In this document: piece after piece, positions 11,618 to 25,121 of the stretch
Position numbering within the stretch: position 1 is the first letter of the stretch
Layout of the letters: the number at the start of each line of letters is the position of its first letter
DNA from: Leuctra nigra
Lineage: Eukaryota; Arthropoda; Insecta; Plecoptera; Leuctridae
Length of the DNA stretch: 64,000 nt
Direction: 5' to 3'
NCBI GenBank assembly: GCA_934045905.1
Contig: OW203764.1
Location: forward strand, 38,375,434 to 38,439,433
Translations under genes and position numbers: made by a program
The notes under the pieces: model-generated
What the model was told of the DNA's origin: nothing
Database searches by the model: none
What the model saw: only the letters and a program-made list of their open reading frames with translations

Positions 11618-12572
11618 CAGTGGTCGAATTGGAAGTCAGTCCATAGGAGGATTGTGTACTGGTAGGATTTTTTCCAGGGGGGGGGGGGGGGGGGGGCAAG
11701 TGAAGGTACAAAACTTGCCACGCGGTAAGGAGGGGGGGGCGCCCCATACGTTGCCCCGCAGGGAGTTTTTTAGTTTTTGACACTTTGAAATTAATTTTGA
11801 GACGTTCTGAGGTGTATTTTGTTTTTAAATATTTCACAGTTTTCACTCCAAATAAGGTAAGGGGGGGCATACCCCAAAAACCTTGCCCCACAGGGCGTTA
11901 TTTGGTTTTTTGTTACTTTAAAATCAATTTTAAGACGTTCTAAATTGTATTTTGATTTTCAATTTCTTTTTTAATTTTTCCCAGTTTTCACTCCAATAAG
12001 GTGTGGGGGGCATGCCCCAAAAACCTTGCCCCGCAGGGCGTTTCTTGGTTTCTTGACACTTTGAAATCATTTTGAGACATTCAGAGTTCATTTTGTTCAC
12101 AAAATGTACAGTTAACTAAAGCACAGTCAAACTTTTATTTTTTCTGACATCTAGGGAGAAATGCCCTTCCCCTATCCTAACACCCTCACCCCCCCTACTG
12201 TACAAATATTACACAATTGTATTGTTACAAAAAGAAACATTTGCATGAGGTCAATGGGACACGGCCCCTGGCCCATGCTAGTCCGAGGCGCACAGTTACA
12301 GAACAAAAAAATTATTTCAGAAATTAATTTGGTGCGTTTCTACGCGATTTTGATCTCGACAAATGGCGTCTATAAGACTAAATAGACAAATTCTCTGAAA
12401 ATGGCATTATTTTGAAGTAAATTACATTACTTATTGTTGTTTTTTAATCTCTCATGGGGGGATGGTGAAGTGGAAAAATTAGCCATGGGGGGATGGAACC
12501 ATCAATTTATTCCCCATGGGGGGGATGCCGTTCGGATCCCCCCGCATCCCCCCCCCCCCAATTCGACCACTG
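11618..12572. mobile_element. Non-autonomous hAT-type element (955 bp)
   Basis: Terminal inverted repeats CAGTGGTCGAATTGG (11618) and its complement ending at 12572 fit the hAT CAGNG start. Flanks TCTAAATG (11610-11617) and CCTAAATG (12573-12580) form an 8-bp target duplication with one mismatch. The interior has long G/C runs (a G run near 11680) and several CCTTGCCCCGCAGGGCG-type repeats. There is no transposase. Confidence 0.85.
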
Positions 12573-12580
12573 CCTAAATG

Positions 12581-13929
12581 TCACAAACAAAGTAATAGAA
12601 AAAGAAAAAGAAAAAACGAAACAGATGTCCGAGCTAAATGAGTAAAAAGAACTCTTGCATTTCTCCCGCAATAAATCAATCAATCTGAGAGAGATGTTAG
12701 GCGGCAAGAGGTCAGCTCAATTGTCATATTTATTGACGCCGGCAACTTATTGACGCAGACGTGCCGCCGACAATACAAGAGAGCTTATACCTCAACTTCG
12801 TGAAAACTAAATTTTAAGAAACATTGTGAAAAAACTACATTAGAAGCCAATTATACACTCATCATTGCGCTAGGGTATTCAAAAAGTATAAATACAAATT
12901 GTCAGTGCAAATTGTGGGTTCCAATATGTATTATGGAGTCCCAGGAATAAGTATAACGTTATAAGTGATCGTTATAAAATTTAAAAATGTATAAGGGATA
13001 AAAAAAAAAAATTATAAAAATACTCACACTTTATGTCTATCTTTCAATTATTGTGGTTAAATATGGTAGATATTTTAATCCAGAAAATATTGCGAATGAA
13101 CTGTTTCAGATAATACGAAGACGAAAAATAGATATTTATATGAAATAGTCAGAAAATATTTTATAAAATTGAATTCAATGTGCATGCAATGAGCTCGGAT
13201 AAATTAATGGCTTACTTTATGACGCAATGATTATTTATCATCAACACCCAAGAAAAATATTGTTTTCATTTGGTATTTCGTTATTTGTTTTGAAGATCAA
13301 ACTGTTCATTCAAGTCTTCAGTACTACGAATTGAAATATAAACCTATTTCTTATCTGCCTGGGGCGATAACGCTCAGCCATTCACGCTGCAAGCACGAAC
13401 CTGCTGTTGACGCCGAGACTGGTGGGCGGGACCAAGACAAAACCTTGCATTCGTACTATTGCACAAGCTATGCTTCCCGCTTCACACAGCTTATTAGTAT
13501 AGGGATTTTTGCGGCACAAAGATTTAGGTCCCACTCGGCTATAAGTATGACTATTGAGTCGCATGATGTCTTAAAATGTTCGTCATGTCTACACCTACAT
13601 CACTAGTTTCTTAATTTTACTTGCAATTCATACAACAATTATCTACGAGATAGTACAAGTTTTGATGAAAATTAAAACAGTCGGTAAAATTCCATTTTTA
13701 AAAATAAAAATAAACAAAAAATATTAGGATGTACATATTATTAATCTCTATATATCGTGTAAATTTGAATGTCCTACGGTCATCGGGGCAGAAGTGGGAC
13801 TCGAATATAACTCGAGTTAAAAATTTGGGAAAAAATATGACAACACATTTTTTTAAATTTTTTTGGAGGGTCAGAGTGTGTTTTTAAGATAGGTTTGAAT
13901 AATATTCAATCGAAAAAATGGATACGAAA
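12581..13929. other. AT-rich interval, no gene seen
   Basis: No protein, RNA or element ends were recognised. Short open frames here have no motifs. 13382-13606 is somewhat less AT-rich but has no recognisable homology. Confidence 0.4.
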
Positions 13930-14554
13930 ATCGTGCATGTATGGCCTTAAGACCAACATTGTCTCTTATTTTACAAATTTTCAGCCAAATCGTCCCATTG
14001 GTTAAAAATTAAAAAAATATTTCATGTGCTTTTTGAAATTTAAATCAGAACCGTTTGACTGATCAACTGAAAAATTTGCATGGTCATCGGGTCCAACATT
14101 ATCTGTATTTTTGACAATTTTCAGACTAAACTGTGTTTAAATTCAACAGTTATTGACAGTTTACGGATATTTTGCGTGTTGGCTGTCATATCTCGAATTT
14201 CACATTTCACGGCATCTTCGGATCTTCACTTCAAGGTTGTTAGAGCAGAAACTTTCAAACGTATATTAATATGAAACTGATATGACCGTTTAAATATTTT
14301 TTGAACGAGATCCTGTGATTTTTGTAAATTAACAAGGAATCGTTCAATCATAAAGGTTCAATCGATCAACTTAAAACTTTGCGTGGTTATTGGGACCAAT
14401 ATTTTAGGAATTGTTGGAGATTTTCATACAAGTCTGTGACGAAGTTCAAGAATTACTGGCTTTTAAGGACATTTTCGATAAACAGAATTTCGGTTCGAGG
14501 TATTGCGCGTATCAGTGTTCGCTCATCAACGCGTTACTCAGAGCGTTTTCCTAG
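13930..14554 (+). mobile_element. Fam-1 Helitron-like element, 3' part
   Basis: Body motifs (AAGACCAACATTGTCTCTTATTT; GATCAACTTAAAACTTTGCGTGG) lead to the family 3' end GCTCATCAACGCGTTACTC, AGAGCGTTTTCCTAG at 14554. The 5' GAGCGAGCG end is absent. Confidence 0.7.
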
Positions 14555-17347
14555 TAAATGCAAGTGACTTTATTTCCCTCATGCTGTCAATAATTAGTTT
14601 CTGCGTCTCTTTTTCATGGATTCATCAAGTTCCTCATTGATTCAAATGAAACCTCGGCCTGATGTGATTGCCGGGAGAGGGGGGGGGGGGGGGGGGGGAG
14701 AAGGGAACTATTTGTGAAAACAAATTATTCGATTTACATTTAATTTACGAGATTCAGGGATTGGGTGGAAAATGATGGTTTTCCAATCCGAGTAATTTAA
14801 CTGTCATGAGCAAAACTTTCTCTTTCCTATCAGTGAAGAAATCGATGGGGAATTATATTCATTCTCTCCGCCAACGTGAACATCATGGATAATGTATTTG
14901 TCATTTCCCGAATAACACAAGTCACAACACATGTATGATCTGAGAATGATTTGATTTATTCAGTTTTTATTCTTGATTAATCAGTGGCACGGTCGCACGT
15001 CTCAGCCAAGTTGTAACTCTAAACATTGAATCACTGTTGTCCTATACGATTAAAGTACTTTGACCATAATCACTAATAATTAGCATGACCTTGTTTTACC
15101 TATTGCAAACGTATTGCATCCTTCAAAGACGATGGCGGTCATGGCTTATAATAGGAAACATTCATAACATTTTCCTATTAAGTGAAACCACGAACCACGA
15201 ATCCATGTTCATCCTCAAAAATTGAGTGATTCATAATCACTAATTTCACTGAGATTTGAGATGCAGGAACGAAGATCGCACGTTGAGAGTTGCAAATCCA
15301 GAGACTTGGAGAAAGTGACAACGAAATAACATGAAGATGTGACACATTCTTAGAATATAAGTTCATTTGTACTTCGGAAAGTCAAATATTTCTCCCAGCA
15401 AACGCGCAGATTTCCAACAGACCTCGGAATTTTTCATTTCGATTGTCACCGACAGCTGTATCTTCGAAACGTCGCTTGGCAACACGCAAAACTCTGCGTA
15501 ATGTGAAATCTACCGTTTCTTTTTGCAACTTCATACTTCCCCACACTGATTGGTTGTTGCGATGACAATATATGTCTAGTTTTCGTGGTCAATTTAATTT
15601 ATATTCTAATCTGACGTTTTTCAAACCGGAATAACCGTAATGAAATGTGGTTTAAAACAAATTGATTTGTGGCTGTTTCATTTGGTGAATCAAATTTAGA
15701 CTAACAGTACATTCAGTACACAAAATGTGTTGCATTTACTGTAACAATCATAACTGAACATTATGTACAATTTGTGAGTTTGATTCAAATAAAATAAATA
15801 AGGAGAACACATTTAAATAAAACTAACCAAACTCAATAGCAAAATTAAAATTGTACGAAACTTCAAGCGACAAATTTGTTTGCAAAAGAACAAGCTATTT
15901 TATCATGTAAATTATTTTTCAATCGGAGTTGTAACTCGGACGCAGGAAGAAACGAAACTGCCTCGAGTACCCCGTTTTGTACATTTTTTTGTAAAAATCG
16001 ACCATATAATTTCCATAATTGGTCAACTTCAATTTTTTTTCAGATTAACAATATTATGTTGAACATTTCTGTTTTTGTTTGGAGAAAATTGGACCGAAAT
16101 TGAATGATCTGCAGCAGTTTTAAAACTTGCGTTTTTGGCCCCCCGTTTTGGCTTTCGTAAATTTTTTGGGCATGTTCCGATGGTTTTATTTTGACTTATT
16201 TTGAATGGTGGTTACTTTGGACTGTTAGGAACAACATATAAAAAAATTAGCTTGACATAAGACCGATGAACAAAATTGCCTATTTCATTTTGATATTCTT
16301 CGACTAATACAGTGTTTTGTGTGAAGCACATTTTGTATGTAAAAGTAACGAGGAGTTACTGTCTCTGTATTTGATACGTGAAGGAAGCTTGCTACAAATC
16401 AAGGAGCAGGTGACTCCAAACATGAACTTGTCTTCTCGAGGAAATATTAACATGGAAAATACCTTCTCAAACTCTCAACCGCAATTCTTAAACGTGGAAG
16501 TTTAATAATGACATGAAATACAAGTGGTGTGTGCTGAACGAGGAAAGTCTACGAACAATAACGGACAAGGTAATATAAAATCTGAAATATATTGCGTTCT
16601 CGCCGCAGTTCCCGGCTCTAGCCTCGACATTTAGTGATGATATATCGCTCACCTTGTAGAAAACGGCATGATAAACATTGTGTTCAACAGCATTAATTCC
16701 ATGTCCTGCTCGACACTTATGAACCTTTAATACTGGCAGTCAGTTTGATTAGTTCGTCGTCATGAAAATCTTCCGATTTTGAATTAGAAAAGAAAATTTA
16801 GAAAAGTCTAGTATACTTCATTTACAGAACGTTTTTATTGACACATAAAAAAATATAAACAAAACACAGGAAAACCAACAAAGCCTCGAGGGATCCGCTG
16901 TGGAACAATGTGCAACACTTAATTAATCATTTCATAATTAATATAAAAGTGTTTCCAGCCCTACATGGTAAGAAAAATACACTGCGTTGGCAACAAACAT
17001 AACCCACTAAATAATTGAAATTGATCTGAAAACTAATAGGAAAACACATTCTACAAAGCGTGGATAAGATGAGCACTGGTATGTGCACGGACATAAATTT
17101 CTTAACCAACACAAAATCTAATAGCCAGCTGAAAGCATTATACTATCCAATGAAACAAAATAAAATATTCTTCGTCATTCCACTCCATTGAACTTAGAGA
17201 CATTCACTCTGGATGAAAATCAACCCCCAATCATTTGCAAGTGATCAAGAAGCAGTGCAGGGTTTAGAACAGTTGCAATTACTTTTCGATTATATCAATT
17301 TTGATATCTCAAAATAAGCCCGTAGCGGTATTAATTGTTAAGTTTCT
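14555..17347. other. AT-rich interval, no gene seen
   Basis: A G run of about 20 lies near 14677-14698. GTGGCACGGTCGCACGTCTCAGCCAAGTTG at 14990-15018 resembles a decayed Fam-2 3' end. Nothing coding was recognised. Confidence 0.4.
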
Positions 17348-17485
17348 GGGGCTGGATTCACAAAGAAGTATTATTTCCTAATACGTACTATCTTAGGTAT
17401 TATCTTTCATTTAACATGGTGTTCTTGATATTAAATCAAAAGATTATACGTATTAGCAGATAATACTTTTCGTGAATCCAGCCTC
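17348..17485. mobile_element. Small inverted-repeat MITE (~138 bp)
   Basis: GGCTGGATTCAC...AGTATTAT at the left matches the complement ATAATACTTTTCGTGAATCCAGCC at the right, and TAATACGTA/TACGTATTA continues the stem. TCTG may flank both ends. There is no coding capacity. Confidence 0.65.
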
Positions 17486-17489
17486 TGAC

Positions 17490-17757
17490 ATATTTAGCCG
17501 TATTAAAAAATGAACTAATGTTGGTACTTGCGATGTATCAAGTTGATCCAAATCTTTGCAACCAATCAGAAAATATTTGTTTCATAATTTAACCAATCCG
17601 AGATTTTGTTTGAATACGGCATAAGTGGTTCTGTACATTATGCAGTAATCAGCTTGGTCGTAGAAACAATTTGACCAGTGTCCAGAAACGTGGGACAAAA
17701 CAAAGAATAGAGCCAAAACAGTCAAATTGAGACGATCGCTTCGTTCGCTCAACAAAC
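17490..17757 (-). mobile_element. Fam-1 fragment, decayed
   Basis: Ends with GAGACGATCGCTTCGTTCGCTCAA, the complement of the family 5' end, preceded by the AAAACAGTCAAATTGAG-type spacer. The 3' end cannot be placed. Confidence 0.5.
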
Positions 17758-18592
17758 TTGCCGTCACTGCCATCTAGAAACAGCACATAAAACATACACT
17801 GCTTTCCCAGTAATAATCAAGGACTTCTAATGAATAACGAACGGACCTGCAGACTGGTGTTACCTACTTCGTTAGTGCAAATTTATTACTTTTCTATAGT
17901 GGGTCTTTTAGAGAGGTTTAATGTTTTATTTCTAGGAAAGTTTCGTTTGTGGAACGGCGCTTTATCAATGGTTTCGAGCTAGTTTGCAATTTAACTAGTT
18001 TCTCCATCAAACTAGAAAACTTTGTTGGAGATAGTTCGGTAGAGACTCTCAAGTGGCAAAAAGAAAAATTCAACTTTGTTTTTCCTGTGTCGATAAATTT
18101 GAATTGATTGAAAGTTTACGGTAATTTTTGATAAAATGTTTAAGTTTATAAGAAACAGATCTTGGATTAAATAGCTCTTCGAAACTTCTAATACCACTTA
18201 TAAAATATTAATGGATCCAAGATGGCCATCTGGTTTCGAGATGGCATCAATTGCGCTTTCAACAATGTGGCACAAGCCATACGCCAAAAGTACACATGTG
18301 GTGAATATTTCAGACTATAATCGGTTCAGCCATTTAAGCTGTTCGCTGTTTACTGGATTATTTATCCAGATAAAGATTTATTATTTAAGTAGTCCAAAAG
18401 CACGGTTTTCATGGCCCTCTAGGAAGTTAATGTTATAACAAATTTTTTGCATGTTCCGTAAAGTGGGTATTACACTATACAATTCAAGTTGGGCAATTTG
18501 AAATTCTAGCCAATGAAATATTGTTTTGCATGAAACTCTGAAATCCAATTGGCTTATGATTGAAATTGTCCAATCAATTGTCTATACAATTG

Positions 18593-20022
18593 TTGAGCGA
18601 GCGAAGCGAGCGTCTCCTTTTGGCTCTTTTGGCACTGACCTCTGTTTTTTTTTTTTTTTTTGTATTTTTTTTTTTTTTGTTTTTGTCTGTTAATAGACGA
18701 TACACAGGTCGCACCGTTTCACCTATCGATCTGAAATTTTGCACACATGTAAAACCAACCTTCTCTGTTTGCAGGCCCCAAATTTTTTTAAAATCCATTC
18801 ATTGGTTAAAATTAAAATAAATATCTCCCGATAGGCTGAAAAATGAAAACGGTCTTCGATAATTCTGATCAAACTCATATTTTGGCTATACAGGTCAGAG
18901 TTTTTCTTTGATCGAGCTGAAATTTTGCACACATGTAGAGACAACCTTCTCTGTTTGAAGACCATAATTTTTTTGAAATCCATTCATTGGTTAAAATTTA
19001 AATAAATATCTCCTGATAGGCTGAAAAATGAAAACGGTCTTCGATATTTCAGATCAAACTCATATTTTGCATGATTATTAAGACCAACATTGTCTCTTAT
19101 TTTACAAAATTTCATCCCAATCAGTTAAGAACGTATGAACTTATTAACATTTTTCATATCTGTCAGTAATGAAGTATCAAAATGAATGTTTTCCAGTGCC
19201 AGTTGAATTGCATCTGATTTGCTATATTTACCAGGATGCTTAAGGCCTATGCACAATTGACATAACCCGCAGCCGCAACCCGTAACCCGCAACCGCAACA
19301 CGCAACCCGTATCACTATCTGTTCACAATTGACATAACCAAGAAGTTACGGACCAAAGAAACCAAAGCATATAGAGTGAAAAAATATGACGCACACATCA
19401 CGGCATCATTGTTCGCAAGGCACGGCTTCCTCTTCGTCAGACATAAATAAACAAGAAAAGAACGAAAAATCCAGGAAAAATAATGACAACACAGTTTTGA
19501 CGGCTGGGTTAGGTTATGCTGTTGTAAGTAGAAGCTAGTTTGACTTTGATTTTAACCTGTGATATTTGTCTATTTCCGTTTCCGGTTTTGTTATCTCATT
19601 CTGATTGGCTGCCCGTCAGAATGTGGGCGTGGCCTGACGTAGCTTACGTAAAATTGTTGAATCTTGGTCAAGTCTTGCGGGCTACGGGCTACGGCTGCGG
19701 GTTGCGTGTTGCGGGTATGTCGATTGTGTGCGGGTGCATTGGTATATGCATGGTTTCAACTTTTCACGCAGTTGCGCTTACGGGTTGCGGCTGCGGGTTA
19801 TGTCAATTGTGCATGGGCCTTTAGATGTTATTTTCAAGTTTCAATGAAAAGCATAATATGTTGTGTTGATTGTGTGATCATATTTCAATCCAATATGGAT
19901 TGAACATATTGATTCAACATATTGATGTATATGTTTTCTGTGATTGTGTACGCATTTCCTGTTCGAGAATTTGCACGTCCCCGTGCTCGCTCACCAACGC
20001 GTTACACTGAGCGTTTTCCTAG
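18593..20022 (+). mobile_element. Fam-1 Helitron-like element, full length, with nested MITE
   Basis: Runs from TTGAGCGAGCGAAGCGAGCG to AACGCGTTACACTGAGCGTTTTCCTAG. The 3' end has a possible AACGC/GCGTT stem directly before CCTAG, in the manner of Helitron CTRR ends. The body repeats a GAtcnnnCTGAAATTTTGCACAC motif. The 578-bp MITE at 19243-19820 is inserted in it. No transposase or helicase is encoded, so it is non-autonomous. Confidence 0.75.
19243..19820. mobile_element. TTA-target MITE (PIF/Harbinger-like), inside Fam-1
   Basis: Inverted ends AGGCC(T/C)ATGCACAATTGACATAACCC face each other, and TTA flanks both (19240-19242 and 19821-19823). Fam-1 copy 26027-27351 has the empty site (CCAGGTGCTTAGATGCTA on its minus strand), proving the insertion and its 3-bp duplication. 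The arms carry GC-rich CCGCAACCCG-type short repeats. Confidence 0.9.
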
Positions 20023-20043
20023 TTTAGTGTAATACCCACTTAA

Positions 20044-22667
20044 GTGTCGTATGGATCCAAATTAAGATATTTACAACAATGTGAGAATGTATCGGGTATC
20101 GGTATCCAGTAGGTCAAACATCTCATGTTGATGCTTACTGTAATAGTAGTTTGTCACCAGCTATGTTTTCAACGAATAATGGTATATTTTTAATTAGATA
20201 GCTAATTGAAAAACTCAATATCACAATTTCTTTTGTTATGTATCGAGCAACGTAACACAATATTTTGAGAAATAATTGGAATCCCGAAAGTTTTTAAATG
20301 GCGCAGCATGCTGATAATTAGTTAATTGCAATTAACGTAGCAAAGTCTACTGCCATAGCTCTTTCAGTTCTTGACCGATTACGTAAAATAATTTGTAAAT
20401 TATAATCAAATACTTGTTGTGATCACGTTGCAAAATTTCAACTTGATCGGACGAAAACGAAACATAGGAAAAAGAGATCTGAGATAATGTCAACAGGAAA
20501 CTCTCGCTTAGCTCCTTTTATTAAGTTCAATTTTGACATTCTGTCACTCCAAGCAGTTCCCAAGAAGAAGACATTCAAAAGTAATTAATTTCAATAATTG
20601 TGATAATATCGTGTTTTAATTGCAATTCACTAATAAGTATGCCTAACAATGCTGCCATTAATACTCAATAGCTATAAGTATGTATTCCGTTAAAACCTCT
20701 GTATAACAAGAAAAATCAAATCAATCAATAACATTGTCTACGAAAATGGAAGATGAATGAGGAGTTCTGCATAATCATTCTTATTTGGAAGGGGAAAAAA
20801 ATCATTGTCATTTAAGAGCTGCACGCTGAAGCCTTTACGGGCTCAACAGGGAATAGCCTATGTGGTTTTCATTGCGATATCTCATATTAATTATCGATAC
20901 AGTAACAAGCAATCGAATTATCAGGTTGCAAAACCGACGACTATTTAACAAGGCACGAAGCTAAATAATAGAGGCCTCTATAATATAAAATCAGACTGAT
21001 CTAGTGGACATTAAATCAGAGATACACCCACTTATGGAATTTCATCCCTCTAAATGAGCTCCAGCGACCGAGCACTTGACTATTCATCGCGTACAAGCTT
21101 GCGTTGGGGCATGAAGACCCCAATATAAAATGATATCAACGTGTTATCTCTCTTTTGATAATTATGTTATGCGAGTATTCGGAAAGTACTAATGGCTCAG
21201 AGTGTGTCATACATTTCTTTTCTGGGCTTCTCGTACTCGAATAGTATAGCACAATTTTGCAAGACAGTTTTCCTGAACAAATATTATACATCTTCACTTC
21301 ACTATTTAAACTTCTAAGGGCCGGCTTTCAATGCTCTGCTAAAACCAGTAATTAAGTTTAAACGGTAATTCAAGAAATACCATTGGTTGTTGCCATGGCA
21401 ATATAGTCGTAATTAACTGTTTAAAATGTTTTTTCTTTGAAATTCTTTTATTAGACATGAGTAATGTTAGGTACTTTTACAAAAAGGTAGTAATAAAAAC
21501 ATAATAGTTGTCAGCCTACTTCTGCCACCATTCGTAATATAATATATCACACCCCACATGAAAGAAGCTCGTTCCAACTTTAAAACCTCTTTCTCTCAGA
21601 CAAATTTTCTCTGTTGCAAATGCTTCCAGATACAGAATAGATATAAAGAGATACAAATACGTATTTGTATAAGAAATTTACATTACGCAAAACAGGCACT
21701 TGAGCTTCTCTGTTAAACGCCTACTGAATGAATAAAAAGTCTCTTTTTGCCGGTCAGTAAAGCCTGAAATAGGATTGCTACGCTCAAAGCTCGTCCTAAC
21801 TTGTCATTATCCTCCACATAATCACTCACAAGCGTATGCAACCTTTCCAACCAGCCGCTTTATATAAAACATAAATAGCAAATTTACATTCTGATTCGTC
21901 GAGACCGTCTATAATTTCCGCAATGGCTTCACGAGGCCACATGGCTTACCGCAGAGACCAGTACAACAACTACTTTAATAATACATTCCAGTCCTTGCTG
22001 TCTGTCCTCATGTATTTTGGCGTCGTTGAAATGCAAATTCAACCCACTGTGAACGCAGTTGTATGTTTCCTGATAGAGACCACGGGACGCTGCTCTGTGT
22101 ATGCGTTGATAAGCGAGACACTGATTTGTATGGAAATTAATATACTGCTGGAGAGCTGCTGTTTTATAGACGTTAAAAACAGTTGTAAAGAATGATTTTG
22201 ATCATGGTGAGATGCTTAATACTATTTCGATACAACAAATTTGACAGGTATTTCGAATACAAGTGAAACTCGGCCGATATATTTAAAAAAAATGTAAAAC
22301 GTTTGACAAAATGTTTGTCTTAATGACTTTTCAAAACATCAACTTAAAGAAACATGGTTAAATGAAACTTCAACGGACTTTATTTTTCACCTACAAATCG
22401 GATGATTTTGTTCAAAAATTGTAGGCTATTGCAAAGTTTATAAAAGCATTTTGTTTACATTTTGTATTTACATGTATTTATAATCGAGTATTTACAAGCA
22501 TACAAACTGCAGCTATATAAAAGAAACGAGATGACCAATTTGCACCCACAACCGTAAAAACAAAAATCCAGAGACAAGCAAAAAATAACAAAAGGGATTT
22601 TATTATCTAGAGTAGACGACATTGATAATCAAGTGGAAGGATATTTGCGACAGCCTACGGTATAAAA
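20044..22667. other. AT-rich interval, no gene seen
   Basis: No coding homology recognised. GGGCCGGCTTTCAATG at about 21320 and CCATTGGTTGTTGCCATGGCAAT at about 21380 resemble parts of the MITE at 29256-29368. Confidence 0.4.
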
Positions 22668-24007
22668 TCTACTGGAGCGGTCGCTCCACCCAGCCAAGTC
22701 GTACCGTACACTCACAGTCACTCAACATACCGCAAATGCCTAATAAACTGAGGAGCAGACCAACCACTTTTACTGTAAGCAACAACATAGCATTTTCGGC
22801 CTACGGGATCTCAAAATTGAAAAATCTCACATTGTTGCGAAATATCTTAATTTCGAGCTATGGCCCACCCCACCCCATATACAAAATTTGGGAACAACAG
22901 GTTATGCCTTTTGCGAGCTAGAGGGCCGTGAAAACAGAGAAATTACATCACTTTCTGATTCTGATTCTGATGATATCAGGAAACACCGCAATCACCGCCA
23001 CAGCCTAAACGGCTGAACCGATCGATCTGAAATTTTTACCACATGTGCACTTTTGGCGTCTGAGGTGCCTTTTTATGAAACCAACAGGAAGCCGCCATTT
23101 TGAAACTGAAAGTGACGTCATATCTCAAAAATGGCTGGACCGATCGGAATGAAACTAGCACCAATCGTTTCAGACGGTCATCTATATGAAATATCAAAAG
23201 TGAAACTAAATTTTTCTAATTACTGAAACGGGAAATGACGTCATAGTTATGCGAAATCTGCCTAAATTCACTTCCCCTTTATTATAAAAACCTATAAATA
23301 TCTATTCAGAAGGCTTATAATGATACATAACATTTATAGAAATACATTCTAGGTAGCAGTAATTTCAGCCGCCATTTTGAAAACCGGAAGTGATGCCATA
23401 TCTCGAAAACTGCTGGACCGATTGGAACGATGATTTCGCAATTCTTCATGGAATATCACTTAAAGCTTATATTTAGAACCAATCAAAAAATTTCTTAGTA
23501 CCTAACCAATTCGTAAATGGCGTATTTTTTTAAAGGAATAATTAGTCATTCTCATTGTTGCTCCGATATGAAATCGGTAAATAAGTTGTGTAAATAAACT
23601 AAAAAATCGAATGATATCCCCTTAAAAAACACTCCGTGTAAAAATACCAGCCAAGTCTCTTCAACTATAAAAAAAATAGACGAAATCAAAAAATTCAACA
23701 CTGAAAAGTAGTGATATCAAAAATGGGCCAAGTCAAAATGTAATTTTAAAAACCAAAATATACTTGGCGCATCGTTTTTTACGGCACCTTAGGGTAGGTA
23801 GGTTTAATGTATATTACAAACCTGGCCTATACTTCTAAACTATCTATATGCACGATGCGCCAAGTATATTTTGGTTTTTAAAATTACATTTTGACTTGGC
23901 CCATTTTTGATATCACTACTTTTCAGTGCTGAATTTTTTGATTTCGTCTATTTTTTTATAGTTGAAGAGACTTGGCTGGTATTTTTACACGGAGTGTTTT
24001 TTAAGGG
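22668..24007 (-). mobile_element. Fam-2 Helitron-like element, copy c (full length, short form)
   Basis: Minus-oriented, 1340 bp. The 5' end CCCTTAAAAAACACTCCGTG is at 24007; foldback arms at 24000-23845 and 23620-23785 enclose a loop of only about 60 bp. There is one CRE-type unit cluster at 23080-23410. The 3' hairpin TGGAGCGGTCGCTCCA is at 22672, with CTAC instead of CTAG. Flanks are ATAAAA | TATCTG, again consistent with A|T insertion. A small frame is open at 22747-23016. Confidence 0.85.
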
Positions 24008-25121
24008 TATCTGTTTTCTGGTCCCGCATGTTATACATTGATGCTGTTAGAGTTCTCGGGGCTTAACACCTCCACTAAATGGATCAAGATGGGAGTTTCC
24101 TAAAGGACTTAGTCGATGCCGTGTATTGGAAGAGCGCTGCAAATGAAGTTGCTTCAGAGTTTATGTGTTCATTCGTGGGATGAAATTGATCTTAACAGAA
24201 AGATCTAAACACAGAGATTAATGCTTGAATTGTGGAGCTTCATGAAGTTTCCAGGTACTTGTCCTTATTTATCGTATTTAGCCATCAAAGTCAAATATGT
24301 GAACAAAACTATTTGTACTATTAAAAACGTATGTTGCAAGAGTTATATATTACGACGGACAAAGTTGCACTGAGTTATATTGAGTTACTTATTATCAAAG
24401 TTTGAAAAGTGAGCGAATTACATTGAGCTACATACGTTGAGATATATTACGATTGTGTGTAGGGAAAAAGCGAAATCGTTGGATATACGAAATAATTCGC
24501 ACCGAAATTTAGCACACAAAGAGAATGTTTACTTTCTACCAATCAGAGAATTTGGTTCAAAAACTATTCTGCACAATAGACAACATGGTCTTCACTTGTA
24601 TGCACAATTTCATCTTGATCAGAGAATCAATGTGATCAAGAGAAAGAAAACATATGGAATGGAGTGGTCGTGGACTTTTAAGAAGGAATCTCTGAGCAGT
24701 GCCTACAAAATTAAAAACAGGTACCTAAAACAAACGTGACATTGCCCGACGAAAAGCGTAGTAACGCTCGCTTTGTCCATTCATCAGTCATGTTTGAAAT
24801 TAGCTTGCACGTTTTCACCGATAATTCTATTCTATTGTTAAAGTAAATATGTATTCACGTACTGCGATTGACTTTGTCATGGTCTCGGAATCTGATGTTA
24901 ATATTGGCTGTTAGTAAACCTACTAATGAAACACACGGTGATGAGCCAACAGGACAACTACACTGCGCTTTGTAGCGTAAATATTTACTGCGCGCTTTTC
25001 CGCACCCGGTTCTGGATTCCTGGTTCCTCACAGGAAATTTAAATCTCCGATTGTCCGTACTCTACGTATGGTAGCTCCTGTAGTAGCTTACCAAAGTATT
25101 AATGCGTTTTTAAGCTCTTAA
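24008..25121. other. AT-rich interval, no gene seen
   Basis: An open frame of 100 codons at 24437-24739 has no recognisable domain and AT-rich codon content like its surroundings. I do not call it a gene. Confidence 0.4.

Larger units (their letters stand above)
18462..20040. mobile_element. TAA-target MITE (PIF/Harbinger-like) carrying a nested Fam-1 element
   Basis: AGTGGGTATTACACTA at 18462 and its complement TAGTGTAATACCCACT ending at 20040 are terminal inverted repeats. TAA flanks both (18459-18461 and 20041-20043). Nearly all of the interior is the Fam-1 copy at 18593-20022, so the original MITE was about 150 bp. Confidence 0.8.

Noticed and set aside
19540..19903. Open frames of 79-94 codons
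   Set aside because: They translate the GC-rich arm repeats of the MITE at 19243-19820.
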